The position numbers were made by a program, and so were the translations under genes. From Jiangella alba (GTDB taxonomy: Bacteria; Actinomycetota; Actinomycetes; Jiangellales; Jiangellaceae), in contig NZ_FNUC01000003.1 of the NCBI RefSeq assembly GCF_900106035.1, positions 310,001 through 374,000 of the forward strand: 64,000 bases of DNA, written 5' to 3'. Shown here one piece after another: positions 35,791 through 44,167 of this stretch (positions within the stretch are counted from its first letter, which is position 1; each line of letters starts with the position of its first letter). The notes beneath the pieces were generated by a model. That model was not told the origin of the DNA and made no database searches. It saw nothing but the letters and a program-made list of their open reading frames with translations.

Positions 35791-36785
35791 CCGCGCTCCC
35801 GCTGGTGTCCCGCGTGCAGCTGCGCCGCCTGGCCGTGTCGAGCACGCTGTACCTCGCTGTCGCCCTGGCGGTGCTGATCGCCGTGTTCACCGCGCTCGAG
35901 CCCGACGCGTTCGGGTCCGCCTACAACGTGCGCACGGTCCTGACCGGCGCGTCGATCCTGCTGGTGATGGCGGTCGGCGCCACCTTCGTCATCGCGACCG
36001 CCGGCATCGACCTCTCGGTCGGCGCGGTGCTGGTCTTCTCCGGCGTGGTCGCCGTCAAGGTGATGGACGCGTTCGGCGGCTCGGGCTGGGGCGCCGTCGG
36101 CGCCGGATTCGTCACGGCGCTGGCCGCCGGGGGCGCCTGGGGGCTGCTCAACGGGCTGCTCGTCACCAAGGCGCGCATCCCGGCCCTGATCGCGACGCTG
36201 GGCACGCTGGGCATGGCGCTAGGCCTCGCCCAGGTGATCACCGGCGGCAACGACCTCGGCGGGGTGCCGGGGGAGCTGGTGACGACGGTGGGTCAGGGCC
36301 GGTTGTTCGGCGCCGTCCCGTGGCTCGTCGTCGCGGCCGTCGTGGTGACGGCCCTGGCCGCGTTCGCGCTGGCGAAGACCCGGTTCGGCCGGTACACGCT
36401 GACCATCGGGTCGAACCACGAGGCGGCCCGCCGCTCGGGCGTGCGGGTCGACCGGCACGTGCTCAAGGTGTACGCGCTGGCCGGCCTGCTCGCGGGGTTC
36501 GCCGGCTTCCTCAGCCTCGCCCGGTTCGCCAGCACCACCATCGCCGGGCACGGCACCGACAACCTGCAGGCGATCACCGCCGTGGTCCTCGGCGGCACCA
36601 GCCTCTTCGGTGGCGTCGCCACCGTCATCGGCACCGTCATCGGTGTCTTCATCCCGGCCGTTCTGCAGAACGGCTTCGTGATCCTCGGCGTCAAGCCGTT
36701 CTGGCAGCAGGTCGCGATCGGCGCCGTGCTCGTCGCGGCCGTGTACCTCGACCAGCTGCGCCGACGTGCCCGGCAGCGGCACTGA
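35787..36785 (+). CDS. Sugar ABC transporter permease (RbsC type)
   Basis: 332 residues, 8-10 membrane helices. CUT2 permease markers: VMAVGATFVIATAGIDLSVGAVLVFSG, YTLTIGSNHEAARRSGVRV, and AITAVVLGGTSLFGGVATVIGTVIGVFIPAVLQNGFVILG. Coupled to the ATPase by ATGA. Confidence 0.92.
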   Translation: MTALPLVSRVQLRRLAVSSTLYLAVALAVLIAVFTALEPDAFGSAYNVRTVLTGASILLVMAVGATFVIATAGIDLSVGAVLVFSGVVAVKVMDAFGGSGWGAVGAGFVTALAAGGAWGLLNGLLVTKARIPALIATLGTLGMALGLAQVITGGNDLGGVPGELVTTVGQGRLFGAVPWLVVAAVVVTALAAFALAKTRFGRYTLTIGSNHEAARRSGVRVDRHVLKVYALAGLLAGFAGFLSLARFASTTIAGHGTDNLQAITAVVLGGTSLFGGVATVIGTVIGVFIPAVLQNGFVILGVKPFWQQVAIGAVLVAAVYLDQLRRRARQRH

Positions 36786-36809
36786 CACGCGATTCCCGAC
36801 CGACGAAGC

Positions 36810-36826
36810 GCGGGCCACGTGCCCGC
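36810..36826 (+). terminator. Small intercistronic hairpin before the binding-protein gene
   Basis: GCGGGC, loop CACGT, GCCCGC. A 6-bp stem between permease and binding protein; perhaps a message-processing or stability element rather than a true terminator. Confidence 0.35.
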
Positions 36827-36847
36827 CCAGATGGAAGTGAGCCTGTC

Positions 36848-37828
36848 ATGAAGAAGATCGTCACGGCCGGACTGGCCGGCGCCCTGGTGCTCTTCCTGGC
36901 CGCCTGCGGCGACGACGACGGCGGCGGCGCCACCGCGGAGGGCGACGGCGGGTACGAGGTGGTGTACGTGCAGGGCGTCACCGGCAACCCGTTCTTCACC
37001 TCGGTGACGTGCGGCGCCGAGGCGGCCGCCGCGGACCTCGGCGTGGACTTCAGCTACCAGGGCGGCAAGGACTACAGCGCCGAGGCGCAGACGCCGGTCC
37101 TGCAGGCGGTCATCGCCCAGCAGCCCGACGGCATCATCGTCTCGCCCATGGCCGGTGAGGCCATGATGCCGACGCTGACCGAGGCCCAGAGCGCAGGCAT
37201 CGAGCTCGTCTTCGTCGACACCACGGCGGAGGACCAGTCGATGGCGGCGTCGTTCGTGGCGTCGGACAACGTCGAGGGCGGGCGCTTCGCGGCGGAGCAG
37301 ACCGCCGAGCTCCTCGGTGGCAGCGGCAAGGTGCTCGTCCTCGGCGCGACCCCCGGCATCTCCACGACCGACGCCAGGGTCGAGGGCTTCGTCGAGACGA
37401 TGGAGAGCGAGTACCCCGACATCGAGGTGCTGGAGACCCAGTACTCCGGCAGCACGCCCGCCGGTGCCACGGACAAGCTGTCCGCGGTGCTGTCGGCCAA
37501 CCCGGACCTCGCGGCGGTCTTCGCGGTCAGCACCCAGGAGGTCGAGGGCGCGATCGTCGCGCTGGAGCAGGCCGACGCGGTCGGCACCGTCCAGCTGGTC
37601 GGCTTCGACACCTCCGACCCGATCGTCGAGGCGATCGAGGCGGGGTCGGTGCAGGGCGTCGTCGTGCAGAAGCCGCTCGACATGGGTCGTCAGGCGATGG
37701 AGCAGATGGTCAAGGCCCTGGACGGCGAGGCCACCGAAGCGCAGATCGAGACCGACTACGTCTTCCTGACCCAGGAGACGCTCGGTGACGAGGACGTCAC
37801 GCAGTACATCTACCGCAACGAGTGCTGA
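36848..37828 (+). CDS. Sugar ABC transporter substrate-binding lipoprotein (RbsB type)
   Basis: 326 residues. Lipobox LAAC (Cys20) followed by an acidic/Gly linker. Periplasmic-binding family 4 pattern: VVYVQGVTGNPFFTSVTCGAEAAA, QQPDGIIVSPMAGEAMMP, VFVDTTAEDQSMAASFVASDNVEGGRFAAEQ and VQLVGFDTSDPIVEAIEAGSVQGVVVQKPLDMG. Binds the sugar imported by the two preceding gene products; context suggests L-fucose or a related deoxysugar or glycoside. Confidence 0.92.
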   Translation: MKKIVTAGLAGALVLFLAACGDDDGGGATAEGDGGYEVVYVQGVTGNPFFTSVTCGAEAAAADLGVDFSYQGGKDYSAEAQTPVLQAVIAQQPDGIIVSPMAGEAMMPTLTEAQSAGIELVFVDTTAEDQSMAASFVASDNVEGGRFAAEQTAELLGGSGKVLVLGATPGISTTDARVEGFVETMESEYPDIEVLETQYSGSTPAGATDKLSAVLSANPDLAAVFAVSTQEVEGAIVALEQADAVGTVQLVGFDTSDPIVEAIEAGSVQGVVVQKPLDMGRQAMEQMVKALDGEATEAQIETDYVFLTQETLGDEDVTQYIYRNEC

Positions 37829-37874
37829 GCGGGACCGGGACCGAACCGACATGGACGACGTGCAAGGAGGCACC

Positions 37875-40800
37875 ATGATCCAGCGGAGCGACAGCGTGGT
37901 TTCCCCGAATGGAGCGGCAGCTCGAGGCGTCAGCCGGCGGCGGTTCGTCCAGGCACTCGGCCTGGGCGCGGTGGCCAGCATGGTGCCGTTGCACCAGTTG
38001 CGGGCCGCGGCCGCCGAGGCCGGGGTCGCGCTGGACGACTGGACCCTCGTCCCCGAGGACAAGGCGATCCCGCAGCGGTGGCTGGACACCCTCACCGTCC
38101 GCGGCGAGGAGCGGGTGCTCGCCGCCGACGAGCTGGCCTGGGCCGGTCTGCCCGTCGGCGGCATCGGCTGCGGTCAGGTGTACCTCGGCGGTGACGGCCG
38201 GCTGTGGCGCTGGGACGTCGACAACCGCATCAGTCCGTACAACGACAACGGCCGCCACTACGCCGAGCCCATGCAGCCGGAGTCGCCGTTCCAGACGGCC
38301 GTCGCCCTGCGCACCCGGGTCGGCACCACCGTGGACACCCGCTGGCTGGACGGGCGGCAGTTCGCCGACGTGGGCTTCCGCGGCCGGTATCCGCTCGGCG
38401 TCGTCGAGCTCGACGACCCCGCGAGCCCGGTCCGCGCCACGCTGACCGCCTACTCGCCGTTCGTGGCGCTGGACGAGGACTCCAGCTCGCATCCGGTGAC
38501 GGTCATGGAGTACCGGCTCACCAACACGCTGCGACGCGCCGTCAAGGCCGAGCTGGCGGTCATGGCCGAGAACCCCGTCGGGCTCTCGGCGCGGCAGAAC
38601 CGGCGGGTCCGGTTCACCGCGGACGGCTTCGGCGCCGACGGTCTCGCCGGGGTGGCGTTCCGGGCCGACGACGCGCCCAGCGATCCCTCCGGCGGGCGGC
38701 CGGACCGCCTGATCGCGGACTGGGAGGACGGCACCTACGGCGGCTGGACCGCCACCGGGACCGCGTTCGGCGACAGCCCCGTGCGCGCCGACCAACTGCC
38801 CGACTACACCGTCGACGTCAACACCCAGGGCGACTACCTGGTCTTCAGCCACAACCCCCGGGTCGACGGCGACTACAACGTCCGCGACGGGCTGCGCGGA
38901 ACGCTCACCAGCCCGGCGTTCACCATCGACCGCCTGGGCCTGCGGGTGCTCATCGGCGGCGGCGCGTACGCCGGGCGCACCTGCCTGAACGTCGTGGTCG
39001 ACGGCGAGGTCGTCGCGACGGCCACCGGCGCGGGCGGCAACACCATCGTCGCGCGCACGCTCGACCTCTCCGCCTACGAGGGCCGCGAGGCCACCATCGT
39101 GCTGGTCGACGACGCGGGCGGCGCGTACGCCTACGTGAGCGTCGACGGCATCTGGCTGACCGACGCCGTCGACGTCGTGTTCGAGGACTGGGAGAAGGAG
39201 ACCTACGCGGGCTGGACCGTCGAGGGCACCGCCTTCGGCCAGGGCCCGATCGCCGTCGCCGACATCCCGTCCTACCAGGGCAACGTCAACGCCGTCGGCA
39301 GCCGCTGCGTCAACTCGCACGCGTCGGCGCCCGGGAGCAACACCTCCGCCAAGGACGCCGCCACCGGGCGGCTGACCAGCGACCCGTTCACCGTCACCCA
39401 CCCCAACCTGCGGTTCCGCATCGGTGGCGGCAACCATCCCGGGCAGACCGGCCTGCAGGTCGTCGTCGGCGGCGAGGTCGTGGCCGAGGCGACCGGCGCC
39501 AACTCCAACGCCATGCAGGAGCGCACCCTCGGTCTGTGGCGCTGGCTGGGCCAGCAGGCGCAGATCGTGATCCTCGACGAGGTCACCGGCGGCTGGGGCA
39601 ACGTCGGCGTCGACCAGATCGTGTTCGCCCAGAGCACGGGCGACACCCGGCCGCTGCGCGAGCTCCCCGACCACGGCACCTTCGCCATCGCGGCCGGCGT
39701 GCCGTGGACCGACGGCGACCCGCGGATCGAGGACGAGTGGCTCGACCTGGAGACCATCGGCCGGGTGCGGCCGTCCGTCGCGGCCTGGCACACCCCAGAG
39801 GCGCTGTTCGACGCGCCAGACGCCCCGGCGGAGCTCGACGACGGCCCGCAGGCCGGCGTGATGAGCATCCGCCTGAACCTGCGGCCGCTGGAGACGCAGT
39901 CGGTGCGCGTCTACCTCGGCTGGCACTTCCCCGCGACGACCGGCCTGGGCTTCCTCCAGACGTCCGAGCGGCGGTGGTACGGCGCCGTGCACGACGACGC
40001 CGCGGCCGCCGTGCAGGCCGTCCACGGCGACATCGACCGGCTGTCCGCGGCGACCAAGGGCTGGGCCGCGGCGTGGTACGACGAGTCGACGCTGCCGTGG
40101 TGGCTGCTGGAACGCGTGGGGACGGGCCTCGCCACCCTGGCGACGTCCACCACCTACCGGCTCGACGACGGCCGCTTCTACGGCTGGGAGGGCATCTACT
40201 GCTGCGCCGGCACCTGCACCCACGTGTGGCACTACGCCCAGGCCGTCGGCCGGGTGTTCCCGGGCCTGGAGCGCGACACCCGCGAACGGGTCGACCTCGG
40301 CGTCGGCTTCCGCGCCAGCGGCGAGATCGGCATGCGCGCCGAGGCCGACCGCGGCTGGGCGGCGGACGGGCAGGCCGGCACCGTCCTGCGCATCTACCGC
40401 GAGCACCAGATGAGCGAGGACGACACCTGGCTGCGCGGCGTGTGGCCCAAGGTCCGCACGTCGATCGAGTGGATGATCCAGCACGACGCCGGCGCCGACG
40501 GTGTGCTCGACGGCGGCCAGCCGAACACCCTGGACGCCACCTGGTACGGGCGGATCGCCTGGATCTCGGGGCTGTACGTGGCGGCGCTGCGTGCGGGCGA
40601 GGCGATGGCCCGCGAGCTGGGCGACGACGCCTTCGCCGAGCAGTGCGCGGCGCTGGCGCAGAGCGGCACCGAGACGATCCAGCGGGACCTGTGGAACGGC
40701 GAGTGGTTCATCCACGAACGCGACCTCAGCCATCCGGACTCGGTGAACACCAACCGCGGCGTGCACATCGACCAGGTGCTCGGCCAGAGCTGGGCGCACC

Positions 40801-41582
40801 AGGTCGGGTTGCCGCGGGTGCTGCCGGCCGGCCAGACCACCACCGCGCTCGAGAGCCTGTGGCGCTACAACTTCACCCCGCGCCCGGTCGAGTACCGCGA
40901 CAACAGCCCGATCGAGGGCGGCCGCACCTACTACGACGCCGACTCCCACGCGCTGCTCATGTGCACCTGGCCGACCGGCGGGGCGGACGAGGTCGGCCGC
41001 AACTGGTCGGTCGGGTACTTCAACGAGGCGATGAACGGGTTCGAGTACCAGGCCGCCGGGCACATGGTGGCCGAAGGGCTGGTCGAGAAGGGCCTGCTCG
41101 TCACCCGCGCCGTGCACGAGCGGTACCGGCCGGACCGGCGCAACCCGTACAACGAGGTCGAGTGCGGCGACCACTACGCGCGCTCCATGGCGTCGTTCGG
41201 CGTCTACCTCACCGTCCTGGGCTACGAGCACCACGGCCCGCGCGACCACTTCGGCTTCGCCCCGGTCATCCAGCAGGACGACTTCAGTGCGGCCTTCACG
41301 GCCGCCGGCGGCTGGGGCGTCTACCGGCAGCGCCGCGAGTCGGGCCGTCAGACCAGCGAGCTCGAGGCCCGGTCGGGCCGGCTGCGGGTCGGCACGGTGC
41401 GCCTGGACGTGCCCGGTGAGCGGACCACCGCTCACGTGCGCGTCTCCGACGCGGGCCGCCCGGCGTCGGTGCGCCGCGTGCCGGCGCAGGCCCACCGCGA
41501 CGACGCCGGCCGTCTCGTCGTGGTCCTGGACGCGCCGGTCACGATCGAGGCCGGTCAGCAGCTGGAGGTGATCGCGGGATGA
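37875..41582 (+). CDS. Tat-exported GH116-like glycosidase with tandem beta-sandwich insertion
   Basis: 1235 residues. Twin-arginine signal SRRRFVQALGLGAVASM (residues 19-36). GH116 N-terminal beta-domain: DELAWAGLPVGGIGCGQVYLGGDGRLWRWDVDN, interrupted at about 279-586 by two similar modules of about 155 residues (DWEDGTYGGWTATGTAFGDSP and DWEKETYAGWTVEGTAFGQGP). The (alpha/alpha)6 catalytic region (DUF608) starts near 740: YGWEGIYCCAGTCTHVWHYAQ (Glu772, Cys776, Cys777, Cys781, His783), NTLDATWYG (Asp887, candidate acid), WSVGYFNEAMNGFEYQAAGHMVAEG. Strong AAGGAGG before ATG 37875. It ends in an ATGA overlap with the CobW-like gene. Substrate unknown, probably a fucoside-type or other plant glycan. 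Confidence 0.8.
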   Translation: MIQRSDSVVSPNGAAARGVSRRRFVQALGLGAVASMVPLHQLRAAAAEAGVALDDWTLVPEDKAIPQRWLDTLTVRGEERVLAADELAWAGLPVGGIGCGQVYLGGDGRLWRWDVDNRISPYNDNGRHYAEPMQPESPFQTAVALRTRVGTTVDTRWLDGRQFADVGFRGRYPLGVVELDDPASPVRATLTAYSPFVALDEDSSSHPVTVMEYRLTNTLRRAVKAELAVMAENPVGLSARQNRRVRFTADGFGADGLAGVAFRADDAPSDPSGGRPDRLIADWEDGTYGGWTATGTAFGDSPVRADQLPDYTVDVNTQGDYLVFSHNPRVDGDYNVRDGLRGTLTSPAFTIDRLGLRVLIGGGAYAGRTCLNVVVDGEVVATATGAGGNTIVARTLDLSAYEGREATIVLVDDAGGAYAYVSVDGIWLTDAVDVVFEDWEKETYAGWTVEGTAFGQGPIAVADIPSYQGNVNAVGSRCVNSHASAPGSNTSAKDAATGRLTSDPFTVTHPNLRFRIGGGNHPGQTGLQVVVGGEVVAEATGANSNAMQERTLGLWRWLGQQAQIVILDEVTGGWGNVGVDQIVFAQSTGDTRPLRELPDHGTFAIAAGVPWTDGDPRIEDEWLDLETIGRVRPSVAAWHTPEALFDAPDAPAELDDGPQAGVMSIRLNLRPLETQSVRVYLGWHFPATTGLGFLQTSERRWYGAVHDDAAAAVQAVHGDIDRLSAATKGWAAAWYDESTLPWWLLERVGTGLATLATSTTYRLDDGRFYGWEGIYCCAGTCTHVWHYAQAVGRVFPGLERDTRERVDLGVGFRASGEIGMRAEADRGWAADGQAGTVLRIYREHQMSEDDTWLRGVWPKVRTSIEWMIQHDAGADGVLDGGQPNTLDATWYGRIAWISGLYVAALRAGEAMARELGDDAFAEQCAALAQSGTETIQRDLWNGEWFIHERDLSHPDSVNTNRGVHIDQVLGQSWAHQVGLPRVLPAGQTTTALESLWRYNFTPRPVEYRDNSPIEGGRTYYDADSHALLMCTWPTGGADEVGRNWSVGYFNEAMNGFEYQAAGHMVAEGLVEKGLLVTRAVHERYRPDRRNPYNEVECGDHYARSMASFGVYLTVLGYEHHGPRDHFGFAPVIQQDDFSAAFTAAGGWGVYRQRRESGRQTSELEARSGRLRVGTVRLDVPGERTTAHVRVSDAGRPASVRRVPAQAHRDDAGRLVVVLDAPVTIEAGQQLEVIAG

Positions 41583-42679
41583 CGCCGCACACACCGGTCG
41601 TCGGCCTGGTCGGGGGCTTCCTCGGCGCTGGGAAGACGACGCTGCTCGCCGCCATGGCGGCCCGGCTGCGCTCGAACGGCGCGAGCGTGGTGATCGTCAC
41701 GAACGATCAGGGGACGGAGCTGCTCGACACCGACACCGCGCAGAAGGCCGGCGTGCCGGTCGGCGAGGTGACGGACGGGTGCTTCTGCTGCCGCTTCGAC
41801 GACCTCGCCGCCGTCATCGACGTCCTGGTCGAGGAACACCGGCCGGACGTCATCCTGGCCGAGGCGGTCGGCAGCTGCACGGACCTGGCCGCCACCGTGG
41901 TCCGCCCGCTGCGGGCGGCCTACGGGGCCAAGCTGCGGCTCGCGCCCCTGATGGTGGCCGTCGACCCGCACCGGCTGGTCGAACTGGCCGCGCCGGACCT
42001 CGACCGGCAGGCGCTCGAGCTCGGCTGGCTGCTGCACACCCAGCTGGAGGAGGCCGACCGGATCGTCGCGACGAAGGCCGACCTGGCCGCGACGGACGAG
42101 CAGGCCGCCGCGCTCGCCGAGATCGCGGCGGACTACGCCGGCACGCCGCTGACCCGGGTGTCGTCGCTGACCGGCGACGGGCTGGACCAGCTCCTGGACG
42201 ACTGGATCGCGCCGACGGCGCCGGTCGCGTCGCGGGCGCTCACCATCGACTACGAGCGCTACGGCGCGGCCGAGGCGATGCTCGGCTGGGTCGATCGCCG
42301 GCTGCGCCTCGACGGCACGGTCGACCCCGACGCATGGCTCGGCGACCTGCTGGTGGCGCTCGACCGCGCGCTGACCCGTCAGGGCGGGCTCGTCGGCCAC
42401 GTCAAGCTGTCCGCGGGCAGCGGCGAGCGGCGGGCCAAGGGCAGCGTGATCGGGCCGGGCCGGTACAGCGTCGACGAGCGTCACGACGGCGCGGCCGACG
42501 GCGCCGACGTGCTGATCAACGCCCGGGTCGAGATGAGCCCCGCCGGCCTCGCCGCCCTGGTGGACGAGTGCGTGCGGCTGGTCTCCACGCGGCACGGCGT
42601 CGGCGTCGTCGTCCGGAGCGCGTCGGACAAGGCGCCCGGGTTCCCCCGTCCCACCCATCGCATCCCGGCCAGCGCATGA
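41579..42679 (+). CDS. COG0523 (CobW/ZNG1-like) GTPase, putative metal chaperone
   Basis: 366 residues. Walker A GGFLGAGKTT (12-21), the metal-binding CxCC motif at C68-F-C70-C71, followed by LAEAVGSCTD and ATKADL (NKxD-type guanine motif). The C-terminal CobW domain is shortened and unusual (VGHVKLSAGSGERRAKGSV). Members deliver zinc or cobalt to client enzymes using GTP. Translation is coupled to the glycosidase upstream (ATGA) and to the mutarotase downstream, a rare setting for this family. Confidence 0.85.
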   Translation: MTPHTPVVGLVGGFLGAGKTTLLAAMAARLRSNGASVVIVTNDQGTELLDTDTAQKAGVPVGEVTDGCFCCRFDDLAAVIDVLVEEHRPDVILAEAVGSCTDLAATVVRPLRAAYGAKLRLAPLMVAVDPHRLVELAAPDLDRQALELGWLLHTQLEEADRIVATKADLAATDEQAAALAEIAADYAGTPLTRVSSLTGDGLDQLLDDWIAPTAPVASRALTIDYERYGAAEAMLGWVDRRLRLDGTVDPDAWLGDLLVALDRALTRQGGLVGHVKLSAGSGERRAKGSVIGPGRYSVDERHDGAADGADVLINARVEMSPAGLAALVDECVRLVSTRHGVGVVVRSASDKAPGFPRPTHRIPASA

Positions 42680-42705
42680 ACGACGAGGAGAGGACCAGCC
42701 CGCCC

Positions 42706-43032
42706 ATGCAACGGATCGCCCTGCACACGGTGCTCAAGGCCGGGAAGGAAGAGGAGTACGAGCGCGTCCACGCCGTGATCCCGGCCGAGCTCGACGCCGC
42801 GTTGCGCGCGGCCGGGGTGCACAGCTGGCGCATCTGGCGCGACGGCCGCGACCTGTTCCACGTGGTCGAGTGCGACGACTACCAGGCGATGCGGGCAGCC
42901 CTGCGCGACCACCCGGCGAACGTCGTCTGGCAGGAGCGGGTGGGCCCGCTGCACGCCGTCGCGGACGACTACTCGGGCGGCGACACCGGCCTGCGTCACG
43001 TGTGGGACCTCCCCGCCCGGCCGGCGCGATGA
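42706..43032 (+). CDS. L-rhamnose/L-fucose mutarotase-like protein
   Basis: 108 residues of the RhaM-type ferredoxin-like fold: MQRIALHTVLKAGKEEEYERVHAVIPAELDAALRAAGVHSWRIWRDGRDLFHVVE, ending W(Q)ERVGPLHAV. Interconverts anomers of a deoxysugar so that it can be oxidised. ATG 42706 gives the family length; ATG 42676, overlapping the previous stop, would add ten residues and allow coupling. Its stop overlaps the aquaporin ATG. Confidence 0.82.
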   Translation: MQRIALHTVLKAGKEEEYERVHAVIPAELDAALRAAGVHSWRIWRDGRDLFHVVECDDYQAMRAALRDHPANVVWQERVGPLHAVADDYSGGDTGLRHVWDLPARPAR

Positions 43033-43760
43033 GCGCACGCCGGCTGCTCGCCGAGTTCCTCGGGACCGGGCTGCTGGTGGCGATCGTGGTGGGCTCCGGG
43101 ATCGCCGCCAGCCGGCTCTCGCCCGGTGACGCCGGACTGCGGCTGCTGGAGAACAGCATCGCGACGGTGCTGGGGCTCTCCGTGCTGATCCTGCTGTTCG
43201 GCCCGGTGTCGGGGGCGCACTTCAACCCCGTCGTGTCGATCGCGGACTGGTGGCTCGGCCGGCGGCGCGGCACCGGCCTGGCCGGCGCCGAGGTGGCGCG
43301 GTACGTCGCGGCCCAGTGCCTGGGCGGCGTCGGCGGCGCGGTGCTGGCCAACGTGATGTTCGAGGTCGACGCGGGCCTGGCGACGACGGAGCGCACGGGG
43401 ACCGGGGTGCTGGTCGGCGAGGTGGTCGCGACCGCCGGGCTCGTGCTGCTGATCCTCGCCCTGGTGCTGACCGGACGCGGCGTCGCCACGGTGGGCCCGG
43501 CCGTCGGTGCCTACATCGGCGCGGCCTACTGGTTCACCAGCTCGACGTCGTTCGCCAACCCGGCCGTCACCGTCGGGCGGATGTTCTCCGACACCTTCGC
43601 CGGCATCGCGCCGTCGTCGGCACCGGCGTTCGTCGCCGCCCAGCTGGCCGGCGCCGCCGTCGGCGTCCTCCTCGTCGTCGCTCTGTACCTGCCTCGCCGC
43701 ACCCGCCCACCGCAGCTGGTGGGGACGGGCGCGGCCGGCGGGAGCACGATGGAGGCATGA
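43029..43760 (+). CDS. MIP-family aquaglyceroporin
   Basis: 243 residues, six helices with the two pore half-helices HFNPVV (NPV instead of NPA) and FANPAVT. Begins LLAEFLGTGLLVAIVVGSGIAAS. Conducts water or small neutral solutes. In a deoxysugar locus, lactaldehyde or propanediol efflux would make sense, though related proteins also carry glycerol or arsenite. Coupled on both sides by ATGA overlaps. Confidence 0.85.
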   Translation: MSARRLLAEFLGTGLLVAIVVGSGIAASRLSPGDAGLRLLENSIATVLGLSVLILLFGPVSGAHFNPVVSIADWWLGRRRGTGLAGAEVARYVAAQCLGGVGGAVLANVMFEVDAGLATTERTGTGVLVGEVVATAGLVLLILALVLTGRGVATVGPAVGAYIGAAYWFTSSTSFANPAVTVGRMFSDTFAGIAPSSAPAFVAAQLAGAAVGVLLVVALYLPRRTRPPQLVGTGAAGGSTMEA

Positions 43761-44134
43761 TCGGACGCCTGCACCACACGGTGATCGACTGCCCCAGCCC
43801 GGGCGACCTGGCCGAGTTCTACGCCGAACTGACCGGTCTTCCGGTCACGTACCGCAGCGACGACTGGGTCGTCATCTCGCGCGACGACACGACGTCGGGC
43901 ATCGCGTTCCAGCGGGCGCCGGACCACCGGCCGCCGCGGTGGCCGGATCCGGCGTACCCGCAGCAGTTCCATCTCGACGTCATGGTCGACGACCTCGAGG
44001 TGGCCGACGCCGCGGTGCGGCGCATCGGGGCGCAGCGGCTGCCTGCCGGCGACCACGTGTACGCCGACCCGGCCGGCCACCCGTTCTGCCTGATCCGCCG
44101 GCCGTCCTGGGCGCCCCCGATTTCCCGTGCATAG
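43757..44134 (+). CDS. VOC-superfamily protein
   Basis: 125 residues: LHHTVIDCPSPGDLAEFYAELTGLPV at the start, FHLDVMVDDLEVADAAVRRIGAQRL in the middle and VYADPAGHPFCLIRRP at the end. Matches the DUF4-type Glyoxalase_6 group common in actinobacteria. Activity unknown. Its ATG overlaps the aquaporin stop with GGAGG just upstream, ending the chain of overlapping genes that begins at 37875. Confidence 0.82.
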   Translation: MIGRLHHTVIDCPSPGDLAEFYAELTGLPVTYRSDDWVVISRDDTTSGIAFQRAPDHRPPRWPDPAYPQQFHLDVMVDDLEVADAAVRRIGAQRLPAGDHVYADPAGHPFCLIRRPSWAPPISRA

Positions 44135-44167
44135 CGAATTGACCTGCGAAAATGTCATGCTGGCGGC

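Noticed and set aside
37797-41594. Minus-strand open frame of 1265 codons opposite the GH116-like gene
   Set aside because: An antisense shadow with low-complexity Arg/Gly/Val/His-rich sequence and no domains; the plus strand is clearly coding.
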